64,000 nucleotides of DNA from Drouetiella sp036703255 (GTDB taxonomy: Bacteria > Cyanobacteriota > Cyanobacteriia > Elainellales > Elainellaceae): positions 90,662 through 154,661 of the forward strand of contig DATNPL010000222.1 in the NCBI GenBank assembly GCA_036703255.1, written 5' to 3'. Every line of letters starts with the position of its first letter. The first letter of the stretch is position 1. The notes under the pieces are model-generated. The model had not been told where the DNA came from. It did not search any database and saw only the letters and a program-made list of their open reading frames with translations. The position numbers and the translations under genes are program-made. This document shows, piece after piece, positions 1 to 9,001 of the stretch.

Positions 1-1192
1 TAATCGCTGAACCCAACAAGTCCAAGTCTTCTACGTTGCCCGTCAACACGTAATCCACAGTGGCCTTGACTAAGTCATTGCCTCCATCGACAACTTCTTG
101 AACAACGTCATCAAGGCTATCAACAAGATAGACGTCATCGCCCAACTCACCCTTGAGAACATCGACACCCGTTCCTCCATCCAAGGTGTCTTTACCCGTT
201 CCCCCGTCCAAGGTGTCATTATCAGAACCCCCGTTGAGTACGTCGTCTCCGATGCCTCCATTGAGAATGTCATTGCCAGAGCCGCCGTCTAAGACATCGT
301 TACCTTCGTTGCCATTCAGGGTGTCATTGCCAGCACTGCCGTCTAGGGTGTCATTACCCGCATTGCCGTTCAGCAGATCGTCACCTGCGCCCCCCAGCAG
401 TAAGTCATTGCCATCGTTACCGTTGAGGGTGTCGTTGCCTAAGCCCCCATCTAGGGTATCGTTGCCCGCATTGCCGCTGAGGATGTCGTTACCCGCACCC
501 CCTGTCATATTGTCGTTGCCGCTGCCGCCTGTCATGGTGTCGTTACCGCTACCCGCAGTCACAGTCGCACCTGTACCTGTACCGGGGGCAGCCTGATCGT
601 TGCTGGTGCCAAAGTTGAAATTGAAATTACCTTGACCCACATACTCAATAGACTCAACATTGCTGGGTTTTTTATAGGAGGCGATCGTAGTGATGACTTT
701 GTCTATGCCACCATCAACGGCTTCAGTGACCACATCGTTAGCATCGTCAACGTAGTAGGTGTCATTTCCTAGCCCACCGATCAGCGTATCTGCACCTGCT
801 TTACCATCGAGGATATTGTTGCCACGGTTGCCAGTGAGGGTGTTTGCTAGGGCATTTCCAGTCCCGTTCAGATTACCTGCTCCATCTAGAACTAGGTTTT
901 CTAGATTCTTACCCAAGGTAAAGTTGACGGTAGCCTGAACGGTATCAATACCCTGATTCTTTCTTTCTTTGACTTTATCTCTCAAATCATTGACTTTGTA
1001 GAGGTCATTACCCTTCCCACCTCTAAGGATATCTTTGCCCTTGCCGCCATCCAGGGTGTCATCTCCCAATAGACCATTGAGAACGTCATTGCCTGCCAAT
1101 CCCAGCATCAGGTCTTTGCCACGGGAGCCTTTAAGCCCATCCCGTTTAGCCTTTCCAACAATCCGCTTAATCTGAAAATTTTTGCGAGCCAT
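1..1192 (-). CDS. RTX-type hemolysin-like calcium-binding repeat protein (C-terminus beyond window)
   Basis: The minus strand is open from an ATG at 1192 to the window edge (397 residues read, no stop). A clear AGGAGA ribosome site lies just upstream. The protein has a short basic N-terminus (MARKNFQIKRIVGKAKRDG), no signal peptide, and then row upon row of GGxGxDxLxG nonapeptides. The densest block is roughly residues 200-360. Between the rows are spacers of the type DTVQATVNFTLGKNLENL that are common in cyanobacterial RTX proteins. Such repeats bind calcium in a parallel beta-roll, and these proteins normally leave the cell by type I secretion. The gene is divergent from the metalloprotease at 1574. 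The true C-terminus, where a T1SS signal would sit, is not visible. Confidence 0.9.
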   Translation of the reverse strand, partial: MARKNFQIKRIVGKAKRDGLKGSRGKDLMLGLAGNDVLNGLLGDDTLDGGKGKDILRGGKGNDLYKVNDLRDKVKERKNQGIDTVQATVNFTLGKNLENLVLDGAGNLNGTGNALANTLTGNRGNNILDGKAGADTLIGGLGNDTYYVDDANDVVTEAVDGGIDKVITTIASYKKPSNVESIEYVGQGNFNFNFGTSNDQAAPGTGTGATVTAGSGNDTMTGGSGNDNMTGGAGNDILSGNAGNDTLDGGLGNDTLNGNDGNDLLLGGAGDDLLNGNAGNDTLDGSAGNDTLNGNEGNDVLDGGSGNDILNGGIGDDVLNGGSDNDTLDGGTGKDTLDGGTGVDVLKGELGDDVYLVDSLDDVVQEVVDGGNDLVKATVDYVLTGNVEDLDLLGSAI

Positions 1193-1210
1193 TACTTTCT
1201 CCTGAAAACG

Positions 1211-1251
1211 CTATTTGACTGAGTTAATAGCTAAATTACTCAGCCAAATAG
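1211..1251. promoter_or_regulatory. Inverted repeat in the leader of the RTX gene, with a third half-site at 1451-1463
   Basis: CTATTTGACTGAGT (1211-1224) faces ACTCAGCCAAATAG (1238-1251) with one mismatch, forming a hairpin or operator about 20 bases upstream of the RTX start. The 13-mer CTATTTGGCTGAG, identical to the reverse complement of the right arm, occurs again at 1451-1463 in front of the divergent protease gene. A shared regulator site for the two secreted proteins is an inference. Confidence 0.45.
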
Positions 1252-1573
1252 CTCAACGTAAGGAGAGAAACCACTCATTTCAAGATGGCGCTCATGTTGA
1301 TGGCTTACGTATTTATACGGCTGAAATGTAAATTTGATACTCGATCGTCATTCGTTCAGCAATATATCTTTGGATAATCCATAGGTGAAATAGAGCTGCC
1401 AAACGGCTAAAGCAGGAAAGCATCTGCGCTTACAACGTATACATTGCAAGCTATTTGGCTGAGATACAGGCTGTCTAAAAGTAATGGCGTAGAACATTCC
1501 GCTATCTCGCTCACAGGGTAGGAGAGCATTTTCAGCTAGAATACTGGTATTAAAAAATGTAAATAATTTCAGT

Positions 1574-2692
1574 ATGGTTACGGATCTTGCAGGAAATACG
1601 TTGAAACGAGTAAAAGGCCTAAAGTTGTCTTCGCGTCCTACTAGCCTCACAGATCAGATTGGAGGACGGGATAGCAATGATTTCTTTCGCGTTCGCCTTA
1701 GCCATCGCAGCAGTATTGATGTTTCGCTGAACGGCAAGGCCAACCTAGAACTGCTTAATAGTAGGGGGCGATCTTTGCAACTGGGCAACCCTCAAGGTAA
1801 AGCTCTCAGTGCTATCAAGACAACCTTAGAGGCTGGCGTTTACTACATTCGGGTTTTCTCTGCTGCAAAGCAAGCCAGCACCTACAGACTTAAAAACGCT
1901 GTGACGCTAGCTCAGCCTATGGACTCTTTGGATCATCGGGTGCCGAACAAAAATGCGGCGATCGCCTATCCCCAAGACACCCCCTCTCAAACGGCTAAGA
2001 CAGGCGTTGACGATGGCTCTACTATCGACATTCTGATTGTCTACACATCCGAGGTGAGAGCGGCCGAAGGAGGCGCGATCGCCATGCAAAAAACCATTCA
2101 AGCTGCTGTTGATGAAGTCAATCAAGGCTATGCGAACAGCGGTATCATTCCCCGCCTCCGCCTCGTGCATACGACTGAAGTTAACTATGCTGAATCTGGC
2201 AACTCTGATCTAGACTTGGCGCGGTTACAAAACAAGTCTGACGGATATTTGGATGATGTTCATACGATACGCAACACCTATGGTGCCGACATCGTGAGTA
2301 TGGTGGTCAAGAATTCTGAGGCGGGCGGCAATTCTTACACCATGAATCAAGTTGTTCCTGAATTTGAGGCGTATGCATTCAGCGTCGTGCAGATTGACAA
2401 TGTCAAAACTCGGTTCTCGCTAGGACATGAAATTGGTCACAATTTAGGTGCAGCTCACGATCGCACCCATGCAGATTCTGATGCTGCTTTTGCTGATTCT
2501 TACGGTTACATTACGCCAAGTGGAGTGGGTGATGTCATGTCCTATGCCAAAAAACGTCTTAATTTCTATGCCAGCCCTAATGTCACTATTAACGGCGAGA
2601 CTTTAGGCAAGGTCAATGAATCTAATGTTGTAAGAACTTTGAATAGCACACGCTTTACAGCAGCCAACTGGCGCAAGTCAGTGGTTCGCTAG
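1574..2692 (+). CDS. Secreted-type zinc metalloprotease (metzincin, M12-like) with N-terminal PPC-like domain
   Basis: This is a 372-residue protein. Residues 1-110 form a beta-rich module resembling a bacterial pre-peptidase C-terminal (PPC) domain (GGRDSNDFFRVRLSHRSS, then LEAGVYYIRVF). The catalytic domain follows. HEIGHNLGAAHD at 285-296 gives His285, Glu286, His289 and His295, the metzincin HExxHxxGxxH(D) signature, and DVMSYA around 322 supplies the Met-turn. There is no N-terminal signal peptide, so export would need another route, perhaps type I secretion as for the divergent RTX neighbour. The N-terminal module is related to that of the beta-propeller protein at 43896. The ATG at 1574 has no strong ribosome site, but no other in-frame start precedes it. 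Confidence 0.85.
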   Translation: MVTDLAGNTLKRVKGLKLSSRPTSLTDQIGGRDSNDFFRVRLSHRSSIDVSLNGKANLELLNSRGRSLQLGNPQGKALSAIKTTLEAGVYYIRVFSAAKQASTYRLKNAVTLAQPMDSLDHRVPNKNAAIAYPQDTPSQTAKTGVDDGSTIDILIVYTSEVRAAEGGAIAMQKTIQAAVDEVNQGYANSGIIPRLRLVHTTEVNYAESGNSDLDLARLQNKSDGYLDDVHTIRNTYGADIVSMVVKNSEAGGNSYTMNQVVPEFEAYAFSVVQIDNVKTRFSLGHEIGHNLGAAHDRTHADSDAAFADSYGYITPSGVGDVMSYAKKRLNFYASPNVTINGETLGKVNESNVVRTLNSTRFTAANWRKSVVR

Positions 2693-2716
2693 GCATTATC
2701 AGGCGATCGAAAATTA

Positions 2717-2793
2717 AGGTTTTGTAGTGCGCCACAAAATCCTAAAAGCTGGATTTCTAAAAAGCACAATGACCTTTTGGAAATCCAGCTTTT
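2717..2793. repeat. Two-hairpin intergenic element, copy A
   Basis: Two adjacent hairpins follow the protease stop. The first has arms AGGTTTTGT and ACAAAATCCT (2717-2743, one bulge). The second has 14-base perfect arms 2744-2757 and 2780-2793 (AAAAGCTGGATTTC) with more pairing inside. The reverse complement of the whole element matches copy B at 40629-40703 in order and structure, with many base changes that keep the stems paired. Confidence 0.7.
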
Positions 2794-2899
2794 AAACAAA
2801 CTAAAGATAATCACCCTGAAGGTTTTAGTAGGGTGCAGTGAAGAGATTTATTTTTAGCAATCTCCTAAGATCACACCGACAGAAGATCATATCTACAGA

Positions 2900-3220
2900 T
2901 CAATAGTCTAAAAAGAGTAGGTCAAAATCTTCGGTGGGATAAGGCTGCGATCGCTTCACAGGCAAAGCTACAGCACCCTCCGTAGGCGAGGAGTCGCGCA
3001 TCTGATGCGCTTTGGCTTCTAGGCTTTCAACCTGACTTTCCAGCAGCGTTAGCCGACTGAGAATTTGCAGCCGTCGCTGCTCTATTTCTTGTAGCTCTTG
3101 CTGAAGCCGCTTTTTCTCGATCGCCAGCTTATAAATATCCAGAACTGCGGCCGCTTCTGTTTGCTGGCGCGGCATGGTGCTGATCTTGGGCAAAATCCGA
3201 CCTTTGGAGGGGGTACGCAT
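2900..3220 (-). CDS. Small coiled-coil protein, possibly gas-vesicle GvpV-like
   Basis: The protein has 106 residues from an ATG at 3220. The N-terminus is basic (MRTPSKGRILPKIST), followed by a heptad-rich helix at about 25-75 (IEKKRLQQELQEIEQRR). The tail is variable and acidic. The stretch ISTMPRQ followed by a long helix recalls cyanobacterial proteins annotated as gas vesicle GvpV, but no gvpA or other gas-vesicle genes lie nearby and this is from memory, so the name is not assigned. It stands alone between the protease and the divergent ion channel. A structural or scaffolding role is the most that the sequence suggests. Confidence 0.6.
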   Translation of the reverse strand: MRTPSKGRILPKISTMPRQQTEAAAVLDIYKLAIEKKRLQQELQEIEQRRLQILSRLTLLESQVESLEAKAHQMRDSSPTEGAVALPVKRSQPYPTEDFDLLFLDY

Positions 3221-3379
3221 AGGTAAGAGAGGAGAGTTTCGCTTAATGTGCCCATTTCAGCGCACAAGCTACCCTTTAACTTTTGCAACACCGTGCGATC
3301 AGCTACAGTTCTTCAACCGCTGAGTCACTGACAATAGACCTCTGATCAACTCTGCTTCGATCCTGTCAATCGCTCTTCT

Positions 3380-5095
3380 ATGCAACCTCGAATTATTGTC
3401 TGTGGCTTAGGTCGTACTGGCTATCAGGTCTTTTGCTTGTTGAAGCAACAGGGAGCCAAAGTCACCGGAATTAACGATCGCCCCCTCTCCAACCATGAGA
3501 TGCCAGGAGACGATATTTTGGTGGGCGATATTGGTTCAGCTACAACCTTGATTGCAGCAGGCATTAAAGAGGCGCATACCCTAGTGCTGGCAGCCAGCGA
3601 TGATGCGCTAAATCTGGCGGCGCTGACCCAAGCGCGCGTGCTCAATCCCCGCATTCGCATTGTCAATCGCCTGTTTAATACCAGCTTGGGCGATCGCCTT
3701 GATCACACCCTACTCGATCATTTTTCCATGAGCGTGGCCGCTTTGGCAGCTCCAGTGTTTGCCTTTGCAGCTTTGGGCAATCGGGCGATCGGGCAACTGC
3801 GCCTATTTGACCAAACCTGGCCGATCCATGAGGAATTCATCGACGAAACCCATCCCTGGCGCGGTCGTAAACTGAGCGAACTCTGGGAAGATCGCTCCCG
3901 CATGTTGATCTACTATCTGCCGGCTCACAACCAGATGGATCTGGTGTCGGCTGTAATCTGCAACAAACATTTGCAGACGGGCGATCGTCTAATTGTCGCC
4001 AGCAAGCCCGAACGGCAGATCATGCGCAGCTCTCTCAATCAGAAGTTTGTGGGATTTATTATGGGGCTGCGGCACTTTCAGCGCCATGTTCAGCCTACCG
4101 TGATGATTACGCTGACGCTGCTACTGACGATCTTCGCCGCTACTTTGACCTACACCGCAGCCAATTCCAAGATTTCAGCGATCGATGCTCTGTATTTTTC
4201 GGTGGGGTTAATCACCGGGGCTGGTGGCAATGAAGGTGTGGTAGAACAGGCTCCGCTTGATATCAAGATCTTCACGGTGGTGATGATGTTGGTCGGAGCA
4301 GCGGTCATTGGTCTGTTCTATGCGCTGCTCAATGACTTTGTGCTAGGCACAAGGCTTCAGCAGTTTTGGAATACGGCTCGGGTGCCCCATCGCCATCACT
4401 ATATTGTTTGCGGCTTGGGCGGAGTTGGGGTGCAAATTATTCATCAGCTTCGGGCAAATGGCTGTGAGGTCGTGGTGATCGAGCGCGATCTCAACAATCG
4501 GTTTTTGAACGTGGCGCGATCGCTCAAAGTACCCGTGATTCACGGTGAGGCCAATTTGGATACGACGCTGCAAGCTGCCCGCATTGCTGGAGCTACTGCC
4601 GTAATTGCCGTCACCAGCAACGATGTCGCCAATCTGGAAATCGCGCTGACGGTCAAGGGCATGGCACCCAAAATTCCGGTGGTGGTGCGCGCCCAAAACC
4701 CTCAGTTTGCCCCTCTATCGCAGCAGGTGTTCGACTTTGAGGCCGTTCTGAGTCCGGCAGATTTGGCGGCTCCCTCGTTTGCAGCAGCCGCTCTGGGTGG
4801 ACGTATTTTGGGCAATGGCATGACGGCTAATATTCTGTGGGTAGCGATCGCCACGGTAATCACGCCCAATCACCCGTTTTATGGCAAGCGCATCAAAAAT
4901 GTGGCTATGGACGCAGACTTTGTGCCGCTCTACCTGGAAACTCAGCGTCAAACGACGCACGGCTGGAACCTGCTAGACATTGATTTAGATGCGGGGGATG
5001 TTCTCTATTTGACGATTCCGGCAAAAAATCTGGGTTTGCTATGGCGTACCGACCCCATACCGCTCACGCAGCAGCTACGGTCAGAATTTGTCTAG
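3380..5095 (+). CDS. RCK-pore-RCK potassium-channel family protein (TrkA-N domains) with atypical filter
   Basis: The protein has 571 residues. A first RCK/TrkA-N Rossmann domain (IVCGLGRTGYQ at 5-15) with its C-terminal lobe reaches about 215. Two membrane helices at about 239-259 and 297-321 flank a pore loop at 266-286. A second RCK starts at 340 (IVCGLGGVGVQ). The family couples nucleotide or ion binding on the RCK rings to gating of a K+ pore in the plasma membrane. The pore loop reads ITGAGGNEG where K+ channels have T(V/I)GYGD, so selectivity is doubtful. The stop codon abuts the stop of the convergent cysteine desulfurase with no spacer (TAG then CTA). Confidence 0.85.
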   Translation: MQPRIIVCGLGRTGYQVFCLLKQQGAKVTGINDRPLSNHEMPGDDILVGDIGSATTLIAAGIKEAHTLVLAASDDALNLAALTQARVLNPRIRIVNRLFNTSLGDRLDHTLLDHFSMSVAALAAPVFAFAALGNRAIGQLRLFDQTWPIHEEFIDETHPWRGRKLSELWEDRSRMLIYYLPAHNQMDLVSAVICNKHLQTGDRLIVASKPERQIMRSSLNQKFVGFIMGLRHFQRHVQPTVMITLTLLLTIFAATLTYTAANSKISAIDALYFSVGLITGAGGNEGVVEQAPLDIKIFTVVMMLVGAAVIGLFYALLNDFVLGTRLQQFWNTARVPHRHHYIVCGLGGVGVQIIHQLRANGCEVVVIERDLNNRFLNVARSLKVPVIHGEANLDTTLQAARIAGATAVIAVTSNDVANLEIALTVKGMAPKIPVVVRAQNPQFAPLSQQVFDFEAVLSPADLAAPSFAAAALGGRILGNGMTANILWVAIATVITPNHPFYGKRIKNVAMDADFVPLYLETQRQTTHGWNLLDIDLDAGDVLYLTIPAKNLGLLWRTDPIPLTQQLRSEFV

Positions 5096-6247
5096 CTAGC
5101 GCGATCGCAGAGCCTGAATTGTTTCAATCACGCCTTCTGCTACGCGATCGATCTCCGCGAGGGTGTTAAACCGTCCCAGGCCAAATCGTAGAGAAGCATG
5201 GGCAAGTTCGGGCGATCGCCCCAAGGCCGTCAGAACATGGGAGGGTTCTAGCTTGGCTGAAGTGCAGGCCGAGCCAGCAGAAACGGCGGCTATAGGCTGC
5301 ACCCCTAGTGCCAGCGCTTGGCCATCTACCTGTTCCACACTAATGTTGAGGTTTCCGGGCAGGCGTTGGCTGGGATGTCCGTTGAGGTGTAGCCCCGTTA
5401 GCGATCGCAGCTTGTGCCAGAGGCGATCGCGCAATTCAACCTGGCGCAAAGCTTCAGATTCTAGCTCGTCTAACCCAAGCTGCACGGCAGTGGCTAACCC
5501 GACAATTTGCGGCGTGTAAAGCGTGCCCGATCGCCTGCCCCGCTCATGCCCGCCCCCATGAAGCTGAGGGGCAAGCTGCACTCTGGGATCGGAGCGGCGA
5601 ACATAGAGTGCCCCGATGCCTTTAGGGCCATAGACTTTATGAGCCGTCAGCGACATCAAGTCAATCTGCATCGCCTGGACATCTAGCGGAATTTTGCCGA
5701 TCGCTTGAGCAGCATCCGTATGGAACAAAATCTGATGGTGATGGCAAATTGCGCCAATTTCTGCCAGAGGTTGCAGCACGCCAATCTCGTTGTTGGCCGC
5801 CATCACAGAGATCAGGATGGTGTCTGGACGAATGGCTTTTTCCAAAATATCCAAGTCCAGCAATCCGTCGGGCTGCACAGGCAAAATCGTCACCTCAAAG
5901 CCCAAAGTCTGAAGATAGCGGCAGGGATCGAGAATGGCGCTATGTTCGGTTTGCAGCGTAATCAGATGGCGACCCTTGGAAAAATAAGCCTCTGCCACCC
6001 CCTTGATAGCCAGATTGTTGGCTTCTGTCGCGCCACTGGTAAACACGATCTCTTCGGGTGAAGCGTGAATAGCTTCGGCTAAAACTTGCCGCGATCGCTG
6101 GACTGCCGCCTCAGCCTCCCAACCATACTGGTGGGCAACGCTAGCAGGATTCCCAAAATGCTGGGTGAAGTAAGGCAGCATGGCAGCCAGCACCCGCTCG
6201 TCAAGGGGGGTAGTGGCATGGCAGTCGAGATAGATAGGACGGTGCAT
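5096..6247 (-). CDS. Cysteine desulfurase, NifS/IscS class
   Basis: This PLP enzyme removes sulfur from L-cysteine for Fe-S cluster and other thio-cofactor assembly. From the ATG at 6247 (MHRPIYLDCHATTP) it has 383 residues. A longer TTG-initiated frame to 6301 adds unlikely residues. The PLP lysine is Lys204 in TAHKVYGPKG. The loop SAGSACTSA carries the persulfide Cys328 and has the long-loop form of group I (IscS/NifS) enzymes, unlike SufS. GATEANN, HTDAAQ and RRSGT are all present. No iscU, sufBCD or nif genes are adjacent, so which scaffold it serves is unknown. Confidence 0.93.
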   Translation of the reverse strand: MHRPIYLDCHATTPLDERVLAAMLPYFTQHFGNPASVAHQYGWEAEAAVQRSRQVLAEAIHASPEEIVFTSGATEANNLAIKGVAEAYFSKGRHLITLQTEHSAILDPCRYLQTLGFEVTILPVQPDGLLDLDILEKAIRPDTILISVMAANNEIGVLQPLAEIGAICHHHQILFHTDAAQAIGKIPLDVQAMQIDLMSLTAHKVYGPKGIGALYVRRSDPRVQLAPQLHGGGHERGRRSGTLYTPQIVGLATAVQLGLDELESEALRQVELRDRLWHKLRSLTGLHLNGHPSQRLPGNLNISVEQVDGQALALGVQPIAAVSAGSACTSAKLEPSHVLTALGRSPELAHASLRFGLGRFNTLAEIDRVAEGVIETIQALRSR

Positions 6248-6425
6248 AGTCGGCTTATTCTGCGTCAAACTCAGGCGGCCAAATGCTGGAGATAGGCTCA
6301 AGTGAGATAGACAAAGACTCTAGCACATGGCATCTATAGCCATAGCGCCTGTCATTAATGGCCGCGCATCCGCAAATAGCTACAAGAAATAGCGACAAAA
6401 CAGAGCTTGCTTCACAGCTGCTACA

Positions 6426-6480
6426 GGGCAAAGGCCAAGAGGTGGGGCAAAGGCCAAGAGGTGGGGCAAAGGCCAAGAGA
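6426..6480. repeat. 19-bp tandem repeat upstream of accA
   Basis: Nearly three head-to-tail copies of GGGGCAAAGGCCAAGAGGT lie about 55-105 bases before the accA start. They sit between the start of the cysteine desulfurase and accA, in a position where they could affect the accA promoter or leader. Nothing shows function. Confidence 0.8.
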
Positions 6481-6532
6481 CGCAGTAGGATAAAATACTT
6501 TTAAAAGTCTTCACATTTCTACCTCTCGCTCT

Positions 6533-7516
6533 ATGGCAGCTTCCGATCGCAAACCCATCCTGCTCGACTTTGAAAAACCTCTGGTAGAGCTAGATGCTCG
6601 TATTGCTCAGGTGCGAGAACTGGCCGAAGAAAATGATGTCGATGTCTCCGATCAGATTCAACAGCTTGAGGCACGCTCTGTTCAGCTTCGACAAGAAATT
6701 TTTGGCAGCCTCACGCCTTCTCAGCGCATTCAGGTAGCCCGACATCCGCGTCGTCCCAGCACTCTCGACTATATTCAGGCTATTAGTGATGAGTGGCTTG
6801 AGCTACATGGCGATCGCCGCACGGGAATTGATGACCTCGCACTCGTGGGCGGCGTAGGGCGCATTGAGGGCAGACCTGTGGTGATGCTGGGGCACCAGAA
6901 AGGGAGTGATACCAAAGATAATGTTCGGCGAAACTTTGGCATGGCCTCTCCCGGAGGCTATCGCAAAGCCATGCGGCTGATGGAACATGCCGATCGCTTT
7001 GGCATGCCGATCATTACATTTATTGATACGCCTGGAGCCTATGCGGGGCTAGAAGCAGAGCGGCTGGGGCAAGGAGAAGCGATCGCCTACAACCTGCGAG
7101 AGATGTTTCGCCTAGAGGTGCCGATTATCTGCACCGTGATCGGAGAAGGGGGGTCTGGCGGCGCTTTGGGCATTGGCGTGGGCGATCGCTTAATGATGTT
7201 TGAGCATTCTGTCTATACGGTTGCCAGCCCCGAAGCCTGTGCAGCCATCCTTTGGAAAGACGCAGCCAAAGCCCCTCAGGCAGCAGAAGCTTTACGGATT
7301 ACCGCCCCCGATTTGAGAGAGCTGGGCATTCTCGACCAGATTTTGCCTGAGCCGATCGGAGGCGCTCATTCTGATCCGTTGCAGGCCGCTGCCACCCTGA
7401 AACAAGCGCTGCTGGAAAATCTGGATGTGCTGTCTCAGTTCTCGATTCAAGAGCGACGAGAGTTACGCTACCAAAAGTTTCGCAGCATTGGCATGTTTAC
7501 CGAAGTCGCAGGCTAG
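6533..7516 (+). CDS. accA: Acetyl-CoA carboxylase carboxyltransferase subunit alpha
   Basis: This is the alpha subunit of the carboxyltransferase that moves CO2 from biotin carboxyl carrier protein to acetyl-CoA, the first committed step of fatty-acid synthesis. At 327 residues the length is normal for the family. Typical features are the N-terminal helical part (LDFEKPLVELDARI), HPRRPSTLDYI, DELALVGG-like LDDLALVGGVGRI region, DTPGAYAGLEAERLGQGEAIA and the oxyanion segment GEGGSGGALGIGVGD. It is a single gene: accD and accB/C are not here, as is usual in cyanobacteria, where the subunit genes are scattered. The ATG at 6533 gives the expected N-terminus. Confidence 0.97.
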   Translation: MAASDRKPILLDFEKPLVELDARIAQVRELAEENDVDVSDQIQQLEARSVQLRQEIFGSLTPSQRIQVARHPRRPSTLDYIQAISDEWLELHGDRRTGIDDLALVGGVGRIEGRPVVMLGHQKGSDTKDNVRRNFGMASPGGYRKAMRLMEHADRFGMPIITFIDTPGAYAGLEAERLGQGEAIAYNLREMFRLEVPIICTVIGEGGSGGALGIGVGDRLMMFEHSVYTVASPEACAAILWKDAAKAPQAAEALRITAPDLRELGILDQILPEPIGGAHSDPLQAAATLKQALLENLDVLSQFSIQERRELRYQKFRSIGMFTEVAG

Positions 7517-8222
7517 GCTCTGCGGTTTTGAAGACCTAAAAAGGTCTAGAAAGCCCATCTTGGCAGGGCGTAGAACCCGATCTTGGGGAGCGATCGCTGC
7601 TCTTGCGAATGCTTTAAGATCAGTCAGTGAGATCAAGCAAGCGGTTTTCTACAACTCTGTAGATCTTGTTGGATGAACATAGATATCTGGGTGCAGGCTG
7701 ATCGAGATCATGTTTTGTGGCTTTGTGTTTTGTGGTTTTGTGTTTTGTGGTTTTGTGAACTTGTGCTGGGTGAACTTGTGTTCTCTAAAGTCAGCTGCTT
7801 AAGTTCAGCTAGAAGGCTGGTCTAGAAAATAGCTTGCCGAGAACCGCGATCCCCAATGCTATAATTTGTGAGGTTACAATTATTTACAATTCTCTCATTT
7901 TGACCAGAAGCACCTCTGGATTCAAGATTGGTTTACACAGCGCTGGGTGGTTTAGCCCCCTGTCACCTCTACTGGCTTAAGTGTTTGTTTTGGCTTAAGT
8001 GTTTGTTTACCTACCTGCCACGGGGTTGAGTTCACAATTGTTACTCAAGTTCGTCTAGATGGCGTTTCAGCAGCGCTCAATCGGCTTTTTGAGTGACTTA
8101 TAAAAAAGTTTTTAGGTTTGTCTTGAGTTAGTTCTCTTTACTTCTTTACAGCCCCTCAGGCTGATTGCACATCCCGCCTTCGGGATGTTTCAGCCGACTT
8201 CGATCGCCCTTCGGAAGGTTTC
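7517..8222. other. Long intergenic region accA-SDR
   Basis: No convincing gene is seen. The region holds a small hairpin AGACCT/AGGTCT at 7532-7547, a GT-rich minisatellite of TTTTGTGG-like units at about 7713-7771, a direct repeat GGCTTAAGTGTTTGTTT-like at about 7971-8010, and a 7-bp hairpin CATCCCG-CCTT-CGGGATG at 8170-8187 in the leader of the SDR gene. GGAAGG six bases before the SDR ATG is its ribosome site. Small ORFs here have no protein-like features. Confidence 0.6.
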
Positions 8223-8936
8223 ATGACAGTTTTGACTCAACATCGCGCCCTAATTACCGGGGCGAGCAGCGGAATTGGCAAAGCAACCGCCCTAGCTTTT
8301 GCAAAAGCAGGGATCAAGGTGGCTTTGGTGAGTCGCTCTCGTGCCAGCTTGGAGAAAGTCGCTGAGGCAACTGGCGGCTTGGCAACTGTTTACCCGCTTG
8401 ATCTGTCCGTTTTGGATCAGGTGAAGGGGGAAATGAGCAAGATTGCCGATGAGTTTCAGCCGACTCTGTTGGTGAACAATGCTGGAATGGGGTACACAGG
8501 TAATTTGCTGGAAACTTCCTTAGAGGACTGGCAGCAAGTTATCGACCTCAATCTCACCAGCGTCTTTCAGTGCATTCAAGCAGTGCTCCCTGGAATGCGC
8601 CAGCGGCGGCAAGGCATGATTATCAACGTCACCTCGATCGCTGGACACCAAGCTTTTCCAGGTTGGGGCGCTTACAGCGTTAGCAAGGCGGGACTCATTT
8701 CCCTGACCAAGGTGCTGGCCGTTGAGGAGAGAGCCAATGGCATTCGCGTCGTCAACATTTGCCCTGGATCTGTCAATACTCCCCTCTGGGATACCGATAC
8801 GGTGCAAGCTGATTTCGATCGCTCCCAGATGCTGACCCCGGAGGCGATCGCTCAGTCCATCCTTCATGCTGCCCTGCTTCCACCCCAGGCAGTGATTGAA
8901 GAACTCATCGTCATGCCCAGTGCAGGCGCACTCTAG
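8223..8936 (+). CDS. Short-chain dehydrogenase/reductase (classical SDR, FabG-like)
   Basis: The protein has 237 residues. The NAD(P) motif is TGASSGIGK near the N-terminus, then NNAG, the catalytic Ser in NVTSIAG, and YSVSK as the YxxxK pair, followed by CPGSVNTP. This is a complete classical SDR that should be an active cytosolic oxidoreductase. It lies 65 bases upstream of folE on the same strand. That pairing makes a role in pteridine metabolism, such as reduction of a pterin side chain in a sepiapterin-reductase-like step, an attractive inference. A general 3-oxoacyl reductase role cannot be excluded. GGAAGG just upstream supports the start. Confidence 0.9.
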   Translation: MTVLTQHRALITGASSGIGKATALAFAKAGIKVALVSRSRASLEKVAEATGGLATVYPLDLSVLDQVKGEMSKIADEFQPTLLVNNAGMGYTGNLLETSLEDWQQVIDLNLTSVFQCIQAVLPGMRQRRQGMIINVTSIAGHQAFPGWGAYSVSKAGLISLTKVLAVEERANGIRVVNICPGSVNTPLWDTDTVQADFDRSQMLTPEAIAQSILHAALLPPQAVIEELIVMPSAGAL

Positions 8937-9001
8937 GCAAGGCAGAAAAGCCTGTAGACCTCAGGTTCTTACTGAATATTCTTTGGAGTTTCATCTCGGT
9001 T

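Noticed and set aside
153..596. Plus-strand ORF of 147 residues rich in Pro and Ser
   Set aside because: It is the antisense shadow of the RTX nonapeptide repeats; its periodic sequence mirrors the GGxGxD codons.
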